DNA of 64,000 nucleotides from Mycolicibacterium mengxianglii (GCF_015710575.1 NZ_CP065373.1:1302001-1366000); one strand, 5' to 3'. Shown: positions 22,999-32,335, counted from the first letter of the stretch. The notes: generated by a model from the letters alone, not told the origin. A program made the numbers and translations.

Positions 22999-24381
22999 CT
23001 ATCCGACGTGCTCGTCGGCGACGGTCAGCGCGGCATCGAGGATGCGCAGTCCCTCGGCCACCTCGTCATCGGTGATATTGCAGGCAGGCACTGCGTGAAT
23101 CCGGTTGAAGTTGGCAAACGGCAGCAGCCCGCCCGACTTGCACGCCCCGATGACGGCGTTCATCGCGGGGCTGGAGCCGCCGTAGGGTGCCAGTGGCTCC
23201 CGGGTCTGCTGATCAGCAACCAACTCGATCGCCCAGAACACTCCGAGCCCACGCACCTCACCGACCGAGCGATGCTTGGCGGCCAGGTCGCGCAGACCTG
23301 GTCCGAGCACGTCGGCGCCGATGCGCTTGGCGTTGGCCACCATGCCCTCGTCCTCCATCGCATTGATGGTCGCCACCGCCGCAGCGCACGCCAGCGGATG
23401 GCCGGAATAGGTGAGCCCGCCCGGGTAGGCGCGGTCGGCGAACGTCGCGGCGATCTTCTCGCTGATCGCCACACCGCCCAGTGGGACGTAACCGGAGGTC
23501 ACACCCTTGGCGAAGGTCATCAGGTCCGGGGTCACGTCGAAGTTCTGGATCGCGAACCACTCGCCGGTGCGGCCGAAACCGGCCATCACCTCGTCGGCGA
23601 TGAACACGATGCCGTACTTGTCGCAGATCTCCCGCACGCCCGCCATGTATCCGGGCGGCGGCACCATGATGCCCGCGGTACCCGGGACCGACTCGAGGAT
23701 GATCGCGGCGAACGAGGTTGCGCCCTCGTGCTGGATCAGCCGCTCCAGGTACTCGAGTGCGCGCTCGGATTCCTGCTGTTCGTTCTCCGCGTGGAACGAC
23801 GAGCGGTAGAGGAACGGGCCGTTGAAATGCACGACACCACTGCTGGCGTAGTCATTGGGCACGCGCCGGGGGTCACCGGTGACGTTGATCGCGGTGTCGG
23901 TGCCACCGTGATACGAGCGGTAGCGCGACAGCACCTTGTAGCGACCGGTGTGCAGGCGTGCCATCCGGATCGCGTGCTCGACGGCATCGGCGCCGCCGTT
24001 GGTGAAGAACACCCGGTTCAGGTCACCCGGGGTGCGTTCGGCGATCAGCCGGGCCGCCTCGGAGCGCGCCGCATTGACGTGCTGTGGCGCGACGGTGCAG
24101 AGCTTGGCGGCCTGCTCGGCGATGGCCGCGACCACCTTCGGGTGCTGGTGGCCGATATTGGTGAAGACCAACTGCCCGGAGAAGTCCAGCAGTTTGTTGC
24201 CGTCGCCGTCCCACACGTACTGGCCGTCGGAGGCCACGATCGTCATCGGCTTGATCTGGGCCTGCGCCGACCACGAGTGGAACACGTGTTTGCGGTCCAG
24301 TTCGTAGGCGTGCGCGCCCTCGGCCAGCGCGGTGTCGAGATCCTGGCCGGACGGCAGGAGTTCAGATGTCACAGAAGTCAT
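22999..24381 (-). CDS. class III PLP-dependent aminotransferase
   Basis: Omega-type aminotransferase of 460 residues. The PLP lysine lies in FAKGVTSGYVPLGG, preceded by the IADEVMAGFGRTGEWFA cofactor-binding segment; FFTNGGADAVEHAIRMAR is the N-terminal phosphate-binding region. Such enzymes transfer an amino group from beta-alanine, GABA, taurine or a similar amine to a keto acid, yielding a semialdehyde. The upstream co-oriented MmsA-like dehydrogenase could oxidise that semialdehyde to an acyl-CoA, so the two form a plausible beta-alanine or related amine catabolic pair. ATG preceded by GAAGAGG. Regulation is probably by the divergent PucR protein. Confidence 0.9.
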   Translation of the reverse strand: MTSVTSELLPSGQDLDTALAEGAHAYELDRKHVFHSWSAQAQIKPMTIVASDGQYVWDGDGNKLLDFSGQLVFTNIGHQHPKVVAAIAEQAAKLCTVAPQHVNAARSEAARLIAERTPGDLNRVFFTNGGADAVEHAIRMARLHTGRYKVLSRYRSYHGGTDTAINVTGDPRRVPNDYASSGVVHFNGPFLYRSSFHAENEQQESERALEYLERLIQHEGATSFAAIILESVPGTAGIMVPPPGYMAGVREICDKYGIVFIADEVMAGFGRTGEWFAIQNFDVTPDLMTFAKGVTSGYVPLGGVAISEKIAATFADRAYPGGLTYSGHPLACAAAVATINAMEDEGMVANAKRIGADVLGPGLRDLAAKHRSVGEVRGLGVFWAIELVADQQTREPLAPYGGSSPAMNAVIGACKSGGLLPFANFNRIHAVPACNITDDEVAEGLRILDAALTVADEHVG

Positions 24382-24411
24382 GAATTACCTCTTCGGTAGG
24401 GGGCGTCGAGA

Positions 24412-24456
24412 GTGCAGTTGTGCGCGCTGTTCCCGCGTTTTGTACAACAGCTGCAC
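24412..24456 (-). terminator. imperfect hairpin between mmsA and the aminotransferase gene
   Basis: GTGCAG and TTGT (24412-24421) pair with ACAA and CTGCAC (24444-24456), leaving a 3-nt bulge and a loop of about 22 nt. It starts 17 nt after the mmsA stop on the minus strand and may attenuate or process the two-gene transcript. Confidence 0.3.
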
Positions 24457-24473
24457 CCTCGGCGCGACGGGGG

Positions 24474-26009
24474 TCAGTTGTTCTGGGGGAAACCGAGATT
24501 GATGCCGCCGTGGCTGGGGTCGAGCCAGCGAGTGGTGACCACCTTGCCGCGGGTGAAGAAGTGCACACCTTCGGTGCCATGGGCGTGGGTGTCGCCGAAC
24601 AGGGAGTTCTTCCAGCCACCGAAGCTGTAGTAAGCGGTCGGCACCGGGATCGGGACGTTGATGCCGACCATGCCGACCTCGACCTCGTTCTGGAACCGCC
24701 GCGCAGCGCCACCGTCGTTGGTGAAGATGGCGGTGCCGTTGCCGTAGGGGTTGTTGTTGATCAACTCCAGGGCCTCGTCGTACGTGTCGACGCGGACCAC
24801 CGACAGCACGGGACCGAAGATCTCGTCGGTGTAGACGCTCATTTCGGGGGTCACGTTGTCGATCAGGGTGGGCCCGAGCCAGAAGCCGTCTTGTCCACCG
24901 TCGGCGGTGACCTTGCGGCCGTCGACGACGATCGTGGCGCCGTCGGCCTCGCCGGCGTCGATGTAGGAGGCGACCTTGTCGCGGTGGGCCTTGGTCACCA
25001 GCGGGCCCATGTCCGAATCCTTGGTGCCATCACCGGTTTTGAGGGTGTGGGCACGCTCGGCGATCTTGGCGACCAGCTCGTCGGCGATGGGCCCGACGGC
25101 CACGGCCGCCGAGACGGCCATGCAGCGCTCACCGGCGGAACCGAAGCCGGCGTTGATCATCGCGTCGGCCGCCAGGTCCAGGTCGGCGTCGGGCAGGATC
25201 ACGGCGTGGTTCTTGGCGCCGCCGAGGGCCTGCACGCGCTTGCCGTGCATGGTGGCGGTGGAGAACACGTACTGGGCGATCGGGGTCGAGCCGACGAAGC
25301 TGATCGACTTCACCTTGGGGTTGGTGAGCAGCTCGTCGACGGCCACCTTGTCACCCTGCAGGACGTTGAAGACTCCGTCGGGCAGGCCGGCTTCGGTCCA
25401 CAGTGCCGCGATCCAGAGTGCGGCGGAGGGGTCCTTCTCCGAGGGCTTGAGGACGACGGTGTTGCCGGCGGCGATGGCGATGGGGAAGAACCACATCGGC
25501 ACCATGGCCGGGAAGTTGAACGGGGAGATGATGCCGGTCACGCCGAGGGGCTGGCGGATCGAGGCCACGTCGACGTTGGTCGAGGCGTTCTCGGTCATGC
25601 CACCCTTGAGTAGATGGGGGATGCCGCAAGCGAATTCGACGACCTCTTGACCGCGGGTGACCTCACCCAGAGCGTCGGAGAGCACCTTGCCGTGCTCGGC
25701 GGTGATGAGCGCGGCTAGCTCGTCTTTGCGGGAGTTGAGCAGCTCGCGGAATGCGAACAGGATCTGTGAACGCTTGGCCAGCGAGGTGTCGCGCCAGGCT
25801 GGGAACGCCGCGGCGGCCGCGTCGATCACCGAACGCGCGTCCTCGACATCGGCCAGTGCGACCTCTCCGGTGACCATGCCGGTGGCCGGGTTCGTCACCG
25901 GGGCGGTGCGCTCGCTCGCGCCGGCGAAGTTCTTGCCGTTGGCCCAGTGGCCGATTGCGGTGACTTTCTTGGCTCCGGCGGTGCCGGATCCCGGAAGTGT
26001 GACTGTCAC
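24474..26009 (-). CDS. mmsA: CoA-acylating methylmalonate-semialdehyde dehydrogenase
   Basis: Aldehyde dehydrogenase of 511 residues in the MmsA group. SPFNFPAMVPMWFFPIAIAA is the NAD-binding entry; the catalytic Cys is in GSAGERCMAVS. The general-base Glu of ordinary ALDHs is replaced by Asn in LGGAKNHAVI, the hallmark of CoA-acylating MmsA enzymes, which make propionyl-CoA or acetyl-CoA from methylmalonate or malonate semialdehyde. GTG 26009 gives the expected family length; the frame stays open 181 codons upstream but that part overlaps the divergent regulator. First gene of the mmsA-aminotransferase operon. Confidence 0.92.
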   Translation of the reverse strand: MTVTLPGSGTAGAKKVTAIGHWANGKNFAGASERTAPVTNPATGMVTGEVALADVEDARSVIDAAAAAFPAWRDTSLAKRSQILFAFRELLNSRKDELAALITAEHGKVLSDALGEVTRGQEVVEFACGIPHLLKGGMTENASTNVDVASIRQPLGVTGIISPFNFPAMVPMWFFPIAIAAGNTVVLKPSEKDPSAALWIAALWTEAGLPDGVFNVLQGDKVAVDELLTNPKVKSISFVGSTPIAQYVFSTATMHGKRVQALGGAKNHAVILPDADLDLAADAMINAGFGSAGERCMAVSAAVAVGPIADELVAKIAERAHTLKTGDGTKDSDMGPLVTKAHRDKVASYIDAGEADGATIVVDGRKVTADGGQDGFWLGPTLIDNVTPEMSVYTDEIFGPVLSVVRVDTYDEALELINNNPYGNGTAIFTNDGGAARRFQNEVEVGMVGINVPIPVPTAYYSFGGWKNSLFGDTHAHGTEGVHFFTRGKVVTTRWLDPSHGGINLGFPQNN

Positions 26010-26102
26010 AGTTGTCCTGTCGTGGTCGGTATGGTGCCCTCTCAGTGTCGACCCCGGGGATCCACTCTTACCCCGACGTTGTGTATTGCGCACGTGCGAA
26101 GA

Positions 26103-26119
26103 ATTTACGATATGTAAAT
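26103..26119. promoter_or_regulatory. palindrome ATTTAC-N5-GTAAAT over the pucR start codon
   Basis: Perfect 6-bp AT-rich arms with a 5-nt centre. The right arm overlaps the ATG at 26118. It lies in the 108-bp divergent region between pucR-type regulator and mmsA and is the best candidate for the regulator's own operator. Confidence 0.5.
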
Positions 26120-27854
26120 GACGCTGACAATCAGGGAGATTCTCGACCTGCCGGTACTGCAGGCCGGTGCGCCGGAGATCGTCGGCGGGGCCGCGGACCC
26201 GGGTGCGCTGGACCGTGGTGTGCGATGGGTGCACGTCAGCGACCTGGCCGATCTGTCCAACCTGCTGGAGGGCGGTGAGCTGGTACTCACCACCGGGGCC
26301 GCCCTGGCAGACCCCCACACCCGCGATCACTACCTCTCTCGGTTGGCTGCCGCCGGTGCGGTGGCGGTGATCGTCGAACTGGGCACGCACGTCATCGAGA
26401 TCCCGCCGAGCATGCTGGCCGCCCGGGAGACCCTGCCGCTGCCCCTGGTGGCACTGCACCGCACGGTGCGCTTCGTGGAGGTCACCGAAGAGGTTCACCG
26501 TCGCATCGTCGCCGAGCAGTACGCCGAGGTGGACTACGCGCGCCGGGTGCACGAAGCGTTCACCGCGCTGAGCATGCGCCGGGCCACTGTCGACGACATC
26601 GTGGCGGCCACCGCGGACATGCTGGACACGCCGGTGGTGCTGGAGGATCTGAACCGCCAGGTGCTGGCATTCGCAGCGCGCGGGGTGCGCACCGCCGAGC
26701 TGCTCGACGACTGGGACCGCCGCTCCCGCCTGTCATCGACCGACGGCTGGTTGAGCCGGGCCGTCGGTCCCTACCGTCAGGAGTGGGGCAGGTTGATCGC
26801 GCCGCGCCTCGATGCCAACGTCGGGCCCGATGAGCGTGCGGCCATGACCGTCGAGCGCGCCGCCCAGGCGTTGGCGCTGCATCACATGACCGAACAGGGC
26901 CGGACGTCCCTGGAGCTGCGGGCGCAGAGCGGGCTCGTCGACGATCTGCGCCAGCACCGGGTGCGCGACGAAGCGGAGGCGACCTCCCGTGCGCACGCGC
27001 TGGGGCTGCGTCCGGCGCTGACCTACATTCCGATCACGGTGCGTCCGCAGCACGCCCACTCCAATGACCAGGTGCTGGTCCAGCAGCGACGGGCGAGCAC
27101 GCTGGATGCACTCGTCCACGCCATCCGCGCCGGCGGTCACACGGTGCTCACCGCGGCCGGCGATGACGGCCAGATCCACGTGCTGCTGGCCCCGCAACGA
27201 ACCCCGACCAACCGCGATTACTCGCTGGACACGGTGCTCACCCGGATCTGCACGGACATCCGCCGTGCCGTCCACCGGATCAACGGTGTCGCAAAGTGTT
27301 TCATCGGGGTCGGTCCGGAATCGAGCCGGCTGCTCGATGCCGCCGACGGCCTGGCGGAGTCGGTGTACGTCGCCGAGGTCGCCGCCAGCCTGGCCCGGGA
27401 TGGCAGAACCACCGCGGAACGCCCGTTCTACCGGGCCGCCGACGTCCGACTGCGCGGACTCGTCGCCCTCATCCGCACCGACCCGCGGGCGCAGGCCTTC
27501 GCCGAGACCGAGCTGCGGGGCCTCCTGGCGCACCGCGCCCAACGCGGCGAACAGGGCGCGGCGACCTTCGAGCTGTTGCGGGTGTTCCTCGAATGCGGCG
27601 GCAACAAGACCGATGTCGCCAACCGGCTGCACCTGTCCCGGCCGACCCTCTACGCCCGGCTGGCCGCGTTGCAGCGGCTGCTCGGTGTCGACCTCGAGGA
27701 CGCCGAGTCCCGCACGTCACTGCATGTCGCGGTGTTGATCCTCGATCGGGGGCCGGCTCACAGGTGTGACACCTGCTCGTTCCGCATCACGGCACCCGAG
27801 GGTGTGTTGGGATTGGCAGGTGCCGGAGGAACCCCAGGATCCCGTTGCCGATGA
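26118..27854 (+). CDS. PucR family transcriptional regulator
   Basis: Protein of 578 residues. The N-terminal PucR/PurC-like domain (about 1-125) begins TLTIREILDLPVLQAGAPEI and contains GGELVLTTG; the middle is a GGDEF-like CdaR domain; the C-terminal HTH_30 domain has NKTDVANRLHLSRPTLYARL (about 495-515), the usual PucR-type DNA-binding helix pair. PucR proteins are typically activators of amine, purine or amino-acid catabolism, which fits the divergent mmsA-aminotransferase operon. The last 35 residues extend beyond the normal domain end and overlap the next gene by 35 nt. ATG chosen at the first codon of homology. Confidence 0.9.
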   Translation: MTLTIREILDLPVLQAGAPEIVGGAADPGALDRGVRWVHVSDLADLSNLLEGGELVLTTGAALADPHTRDHYLSRLAAAGAVAVIVELGTHVIEIPPSMLAARETLPLPLVALHRTVRFVEVTEEVHRRIVAEQYAEVDYARRVHEAFTALSMRRATVDDIVAATADMLDTPVVLEDLNRQVLAFAARGVRTAELLDDWDRRSRLSSTDGWLSRAVGPYRQEWGRLIAPRLDANVGPDERAAMTVERAAQALALHHMTEQGRTSLELRAQSGLVDDLRQHRVRDEAEATSRAHALGLRPALTYIPITVRPQHAHSNDQVLVQQRRASTLDALVHAIRAGGHTVLTAAGDDGQIHVLLAPQRTPTNRDYSLDTVLTRICTDIRRAVHRINGVAKCFIGVGPESSRLLDAADGLAESVYVAEVAASLARDGRTTAERPFYRAADVRLRGLVALIRTDPRAQAFAETELRGLLAHRAQRGEQGAATFELLRVFLECGGNKTDVANRLHLSRPTLYARLAALQRLLGVDLEDAESRTSLHVAVLILDRGPAHRCDTCSFRITAPEGVLGLAGAGGTPGSRCR

Positions 27855-28545
27855 GCGAGCTGAGCCCGCGGTGGTGGCCCGCGGAATCCGGATGAGCGGA
27901 CCCTGGGGCCCGGTGTACGGGCCCGTCGACCTCGAGGTCGACGCCGGCGGCGTCACCGTCCTGGTGTGCCCGGCCGGTTCCGGCCGTACGGCATTGTCGT
28001 TGACCCTGGCCGGCCGGATGCGGCCGCAGGAAGGAAAGCTGACCGTCTTCGGCCGGTCGAAGGCCAGGGGCATCTTCGCGATCGCGGCACTGGCGGGTAT
28101 CGAGGAACTCGACCCGGTGGCGGCATCGGTCACTGTGGGGGATCTGGTCACCGAGAAGCTGCGCTGGGATGCGTCCTGGTACCGGCTGATCCGGCGGGCC
28201 GATGAGGACGACCTCCGGCAGGTCTGCGGGCCGGTGTTCGGGGATCTTGCGCTGCCCTCGCTGCATGAATACGTCGAGGAACTCACCGAACTCGATGGGC
28301 TGCTCCTGCGGATCGCGCTGGCCAACACCACCCGTCCGCCACTGTTGGTGGTGGGCGATCTGGAGCAGGTGGGCAGCGACCAGAGCCGTGCCGTGCTGTT
28401 GGAACGACTGATCGAGCTGGGTCGTGCGCAGACGGTCATCACCGCGACCGTCAACGGCGTCGCAAACCGGGATGTCCGGGCGCAGATCGCCGTGGAAAAC
28501 GTCTCGCGGGCCGAGCTGGTTGCTTCAAAGAGGGGGTCTGATTGA
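27820..28545 (+). CDS. degenerate ABC transporter ATP-binding protein
   Basis: Protein of 241 residues with the outline of an ABC nucleotide-binding domain but poor motifs. The Walker A region is VCPAGSGRTALSL, with Arg56 where the essential Lys should be. No LSGGQ signature is seen; the equivalent place reads LTELDGLLLRIALAN. Walker B is LLVVGDLEQV. It may bind nucleotide weakly or act as a structural subunit. It is coupled to the YhgE/Pip gene (TGATG overlap), its presumed membrane partner. Start GTG 27820 overlaps pucR by 35 nt; GTG 27871 would avoid the overlap. Confidence 0.75.
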   Translation: MPEEPQDPVADERAEPAVVARGIRMSGPWGPVYGPVDLEVDAGGVTVLVCPAGSGRTALSLTLAGRMRPQEGKLTVFGRSKARGIFAIAALAGIEELDPVAASVTVGDLVTEKLRWDASWYRLIRRADEDDLRQVCGPVFGDLALPSLHEYVEELTELDGLLLRIALANTTRPPLLVVGDLEQVGSDQSRAVLLERLIELGRAQTVITATVNGVANRDVRAQIAVENVSRAELVASKRGSD

Positions 28546-30554
28546 TGGTGTTGGCCGGATTGTCACTTGGCACGGACCTCAAGCGGTACTCCCGGGGAGT
28601 GTTACCCCGGATCGCGTTACTGACGATCATCGTGTTGCCGCTGTTGTACGGCGCGATGTACCTCTGGGCGTTCTGGAATCCGTTCAACGAGGTGAGCAAG
28701 GTCCCCGTCGCGCTGGTCAACGAGGACCGTGGTGCGGTTGCCCAGGGCGAGCAGTTGCGGGCCGGCGACGAGGTTGCCGCGTCGCTGAAGGCCTCCGGCC
28801 AGTTGGACCTCCATGAGATGTCGGCACAGGAGGCGGCCGACGGTGTGGCCAGTGGCAGGTACTACTTCTCGATCACGTTGCCGCCGAACTTCAGTGAGAG
28901 CATCGCCTCGCCGGCCGAGGGAGATCCGCAACAGGCCAATATCCGCTTCAATTTCAACGACGCCAACAACTACCTCGGCACGGTCATCGGAGAGAACGTC
29001 TCACGGGAACTGCTCAACGAGGTCAACTCCAAGATCGGGGAACGCACCGTCGGCACGGTGGTGACCGGCCTCTCCGACGCCGGCGAGGGACTCGACCAGG
29101 CCGCCGACGGTGCCGGCCAGCTGGCAGCGGGACTGCACACCGCCAATGACGGCGCCCACGAGCTGGCCACCGGAGCCGACGCGCTGGCAGCGGGGCTGAG
29201 TACCGCCCGTGGCGGGTCCGCGCAATTGGCAGCAGGCACACAGCAATTGGCCACCTCCGTGGACAAGGCGACCGACCCGCTGCTCAAGGTGCTCGACCGG
29301 GTGGCTGCTCTGCATCTGAACCCCGAGGTGGTGAGCCGCACCGCCCAGCATCTCAGCGGCGCGGTGCGCTCGACGACCGACCGGATTGCCGCGCTCAACA
29401 TCAATCAGGCCCAGGCCGCAGCCACCGTCGATGCGGCTGTCGCCCTGCTGCGCAACCATCCCGATCCCACTGTTCGTGACGTGGGCGAATCCCTGGCCGG
29501 GGCCCAGGAGCTGCTGAAAGCCCAGGGCATCGACCCGACCACCGATGCCGGGCTGATCCGGCTGCGCGACAGTGCGGCTCAGCTCGAAGCCGAGTTCGGC
29601 GACTCTCACAGTCAGCTGCGCACCTTCCTCACCTCCGCGCTCACCGGCGGCCTGCGTGCCGACGTGGCCAGCCTGCGCAACGGGGTCGACCAGCTCAACA
29701 CCGGGGCTGCTCAGCTGTCGCAGGGTCTGGTTCAGCTGGGCAGCGGTGGCCAGCGGTTGGCGACGGGGGCCAATGAGCTGGCCGTCGGCACCAACCGCCT
29801 CACCGCGGGCGGTGAGGAGCTGGCCACCAAGCTGAGAGAGGGTTCGGCGCAGGTGCCGTCGTGGAGCGCGGAGCAGCGCACCGAAGTGTCCCGCACCTTG
29901 GCGGCCCCGGTGGCGCTGGACCTGGTCAACAACCATCCCGCCGCGACGTTCGGTACCGGGTTCGCGCCGTTCTTCCTGCCGCTGGCGTTGTTCATCGGTG
30001 CCCTCATCATCTGGATGTTGTTGACGCCCTTGCAGTCCCGACCGATTGTCAGTGGCCTGGGTGCGCTGCGGGTGGTGCTCGCGTCGTACTGGCCGGCGCT
30101 GTTGATCGCGGTCTGCCAGGTGGTGGTGATGTACGCGGTGGTGCACTTCGGCGTCGGCCTGAAAGCGGTCTACCCCCTGGGTACGGTGGCATTCCTGATC
30201 CTTGTCGCAGCGGTGTTCCTGGCCATCATTCAGGCTTTCAACGCGCTCTTCGGCGTTGCCGTGGGACGGGTGGTCACTCTGGCTTTCCTGATGCTGCAAC
30301 TGGTGTCCGCCGGTGGGATCTATCCGGTGGAGACCACGGCCAGGCCCTTCCAGATCATCCACCCATATGACCCGATGACATACGCCGTCAACGGTTTACG
30401 ACAGCTGACGGTGGGTGGGGTCGATTCGCGGCTGTGGGTGGCGATCGCCGTGCTGAGTGGGTTGCTGGCCGTCGCGTTGGCCGGCAGTTCGTGGGCAGCC
30501 AGACGGAACCGGCAGTACACCATGGAACGTTTGCACCCGCCGATCGAAGTCTGA
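28545..30554 (+). CDS. YhgE/Pip domain membrane protein (ABC-2-like)
   Basis: Protein of 669 residues. One membrane helix near the N-terminus (about 20-42), a large external region (about 45-465) and five or six helices at the C-terminus (about 473-660). The external part starts with the YhgE signature NPFNEVSKVPVALVNEDRGA and contains two blocks of Leu-x-x-Gly heptads (for example GQLAAGLHTANDGAHELATG), as in TIGR03057. Relatives include the phage-infection protein Pip and EsaA-like proteins, and the C-terminus resembles ABC-2 permeases. With the degenerate ATPase upstream it may form a transporter or envelope complex. ATG overlaps the preceding stop; an AGAGGGGG ribosome site lies upstream. 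Confidence 0.88.
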   Translation: MVLAGLSLGTDLKRYSRGVLPRIALLTIIVLPLLYGAMYLWAFWNPFNEVSKVPVALVNEDRGAVAQGEQLRAGDEVAASLKASGQLDLHEMSAQEAADGVASGRYYFSITLPPNFSESIASPAEGDPQQANIRFNFNDANNYLGTVIGENVSRELLNEVNSKIGERTVGTVVTGLSDAGEGLDQAADGAGQLAAGLHTANDGAHELATGADALAAGLSTARGGSAQLAAGTQQLATSVDKATDPLLKVLDRVAALHLNPEVVSRTAQHLSGAVRSTTDRIAALNINQAQAAATVDAAVALLRNHPDPTVRDVGESLAGAQELLKAQGIDPTTDAGLIRLRDSAAQLEAEFGDSHSQLRTFLTSALTGGLRADVASLRNGVDQLNTGAAQLSQGLVQLGSGGQRLATGANELAVGTNRLTAGGEELATKLREGSAQVPSWSAEQRTEVSRTLAAPVALDLVNNHPAATFGTGFAPFFLPLALFIGALIIWMLLTPLQSRPIVSGLGALRVVLASYWPALLIAVCQVVVMYAVVHFGVGLKAVYPLGTVAFLILVAAVFLAIIQAFNALFGVAVGRVVTLAFLMLQLVSAGGIYPVETTARPFQIIHPYDPMTYAVNGLRQLTVGGVDSRLWVAIAVLSGLLAVALAGSSWAARRNRQYTMERLHPPIEV

Positions 30555-30599
30555 TGTGTGGATTCTCAGCGGCGCTGAGACTCCATATCCCAGTGAAAC

Positions 30600-30683
30600 C
30601 TTCATCATCTGGCGGGCCACGATGAGGCGCTGGATCTCGCCGGCGCCCTCCCAGATCCGCTCCACCCGCAGCTCGCGGAACAT
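30600..30683 (-). pseudogene. acyl-CoA dehydrogenase C-terminal remnant
   Basis: Twenty-eight codons read MFRELRVERIWEGAGEIQRL and continue IVARQMMK. This matches the active-site (Glu) and C-terminal segment of acyl-CoA dehydrogenases, compare YTIFEGTSEIQRI in the intact enzyme at 39 kb. Homology stops on both sides, with an in-frame stop directly upstream, so this is a fragment of a lost gene. Confidence 0.65.
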
Positions 30684-30850
30684 CTACCGGCGAATGCAGC
30701 TGGCTGGATGTGACAGACCTCGGACTGGACCGCTTCGACGCCGACGGGCACAGCCGACGGGCGCCGGAGCCGACTGGCGCCGGAGCCGATCTCGCTGCCA
30801 TTCCCAGACACCGCATTCGCAGAACATGCTGCCCAAGAAAGGATTTCGTC

Positions 30851-31036
30851 GTGACCCAGGTCGACATCACGCCGATAATGCGCGGCGCCGCCGGTATCTG
30901 GCAGTGCGCCCCGGGGCCGTCGCACTGGACCCTGACGACCAACGAGGTGAATCTACCTCGTCGCGGTGTCCCGACGGGCTGGACCGGCACCTGGCACATC
31001 CAGGACACCGTCAGGAAGGTCTACTCGATCTTCTAG
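30851..31036 (+). CDS. small hypothetical protein
   Basis: Frame of 61 residues starting with GTG, 8 nt after AAAGGA, a good ribosome site. The sequence is TQVDITPIMRGAAGIWQCAP at the start and ends TWHIQDTVRKVYSIF; three Trp residues and lack of hydrophobic stretches suggest a small soluble domain. I do not recognise it. It lies in a decayed interval between the YhgE/Pip gene and the xylose operon and could be a short intact gene or the surviving part of a longer one. Confidence 0.4.
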   Translation: MTQVDITPIMRGAAGIWQCAPGPSHWTLTTNEVNLPRRGVPTGWTGTWHIQDTVRKVYSIF

Positions 31037-31057
31037 CCGACGAGCCCGACCAGGCGT

Positions 31058-32335
31058 TCAGCTCAAACCGGTGGCGGAGCGCCGCCGTCGGGAGATCGCA
31101 TCCACGCTCGCCGCCAACAGCAGCACCCCGCCGGTGACCAGGAAGTTGATATAGGACGACTGGTTCAGCAGTCCGAGCCCGTTGGCGATCGTCGCGACCA
31201 CGACCCCGCCGATCACCGCATCCAGGGCCCGGCCCTTCCCGCCGAACAGGCTGGTGCCGCCGATGACTGCGGCGCCCACTGCGTACAGCAGGGTGTTTCC
31301 CGCGCCCGAGGACGCCGACACCTTGCCGGCGTACGACGCGGCGATGATGCCACTCAACGCCGCGAGCGACGAACACACGATGAACACCGACATCCGGATG
31401 CGGTCGACCGAGATGCCCGCCCGCCGTGCGGCTTCGGCGTTACCACCGACGGCGTAGATGTGTCTGCCGTAGGACGTCCGGTTGAGGACCAGGGTCAAGA
31501 CGATCAGCAACACCAGGATCATCGGCAGCACATACGGGATGCCGCGGATCTCGACGTTCGGGTTGACGCTGCGGTTGACACTGAGCACGTAGGTCACGCC
31601 CAGCGTCACCACGGCGACACCGAGGATCCGGCCGATCACGACCCCGAGGGGGGAGTGGGCCAGACCCAGGGCGGACTTGGTGCGATACCGGTAGCCCTCC
31701 AGCGCGGCGAACCCGATGACCAGCACGATCGCGATCACCCACCCCGCGGTCACCGACAGGTTGCTGATGGTGATCCCCCGGATGACCGGATCATCGACAC
31801 GCACGGACCCGCCCTCGCCGATCAGCTTCAGCGTGACGCCCTGCAGCCCGAGGAAGAACGCGAGCGTGACCACAAACGACGGGATACCGAGTTTTGCCCG
31901 TAGCAGGCCGATCACCAGCCCGATGACCGCACCGGCGGCGATGCCTGCCAGCATCGCGGCCCACCACGGCGAGCCCGCACCCACCATCGTCAGCGCCATG
32001 GCACACGCCGCCACACCGCCGGCCACCCCGGCGGAGAGGTCGATATCGCCGAGCAGCAGCACGAAGACCAGGCCCATGGCGAGCACACAGATGGACCCGG
32101 CCTGCGTGACCAGGTTGGCGAGGTTGAGCGCGGACAGGAACCGATCGTTGGCCAGGCCGAACACCACGAACAACACGACGAGACCGAGAACCGCGGGCAG
32201 CGAACCCATGTCGCCGCCGCGGACCCGCCGCAGGTAGCTGCGCGCCGCATCGCCGAAGGTCTCGTCGACATGAGCGTCGACGGAGAAATCGGATTCCGCC
32301 GCCGTGTTTTTCGGCTGGGAACTGACTGTGGTCAT
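31058..32335 (-). CDS. sugar ABC transporter permease (XylH-type)
   Basis: Membrane protein of 425 residues with ten or more hydrophobic segments. GLVFVLLLGDIDLSAG near the first third is the signature of BPD_transp_2 permeases for pentoses and hexoses (RbsC/XylH), and AVGGNAEAARRAGISVDRIR is the cytoplasmic loop that contacts the ATPase. The long N-terminal extension resembles XylH rather than RbsC. Start ATG 32335 follows AAGGA at 7 nt; GTG 32359, overlapping the ATPase stop, is an alternative. It is the last gene of the binding protein-ATPase-permease operon next to xylA, so xylose is the likely substrate. Confidence 0.88.
   Translation of the reverse strand: MTTVSSQPKNTAAESDFSVDAHVDETFGDAARSYLRRVRGGDMGSLPAVLGLVVLFVVFGLANDRFLSALNLANLVTQAGSICVLAMGLVFVLLLGDIDLSAGVAGGVAACAMALTMVGAGSPWWAAMLAGIAAGAVIGLVIGLLRAKLGIPSFVVTLAFFLGLQGVTLKLIGEGGSVRVDDPVIRGITISNLSVTAGWVIAIVLVIGFAALEGYRYRTKSALGLAHSPLGVVIGRILGVAVVTLGVTYVLSVNRSVNPNVEIRGIPYVLPMILVLLIVLTLVLNRTSYGRHIYAVGGNAEAARRAGISVDRIRMSVFIVCSSLAALSGIIAASYAGKVSASSGAGNTLLYAVGAAVIGGTSLFGGKGRALDAVIGGVVVATIANGLGLLNQSSYINFLVTGGVLLLAASVDAISRRRRSATGLS

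Noticed and set aside
22009..24399. 796-codon + strand frame through the Mas-like gene, the gap and the aminotransferase
   Set aside because: It crosses two real minus-strand genes and a terminator-like hairpin, and the translation is low complexity.
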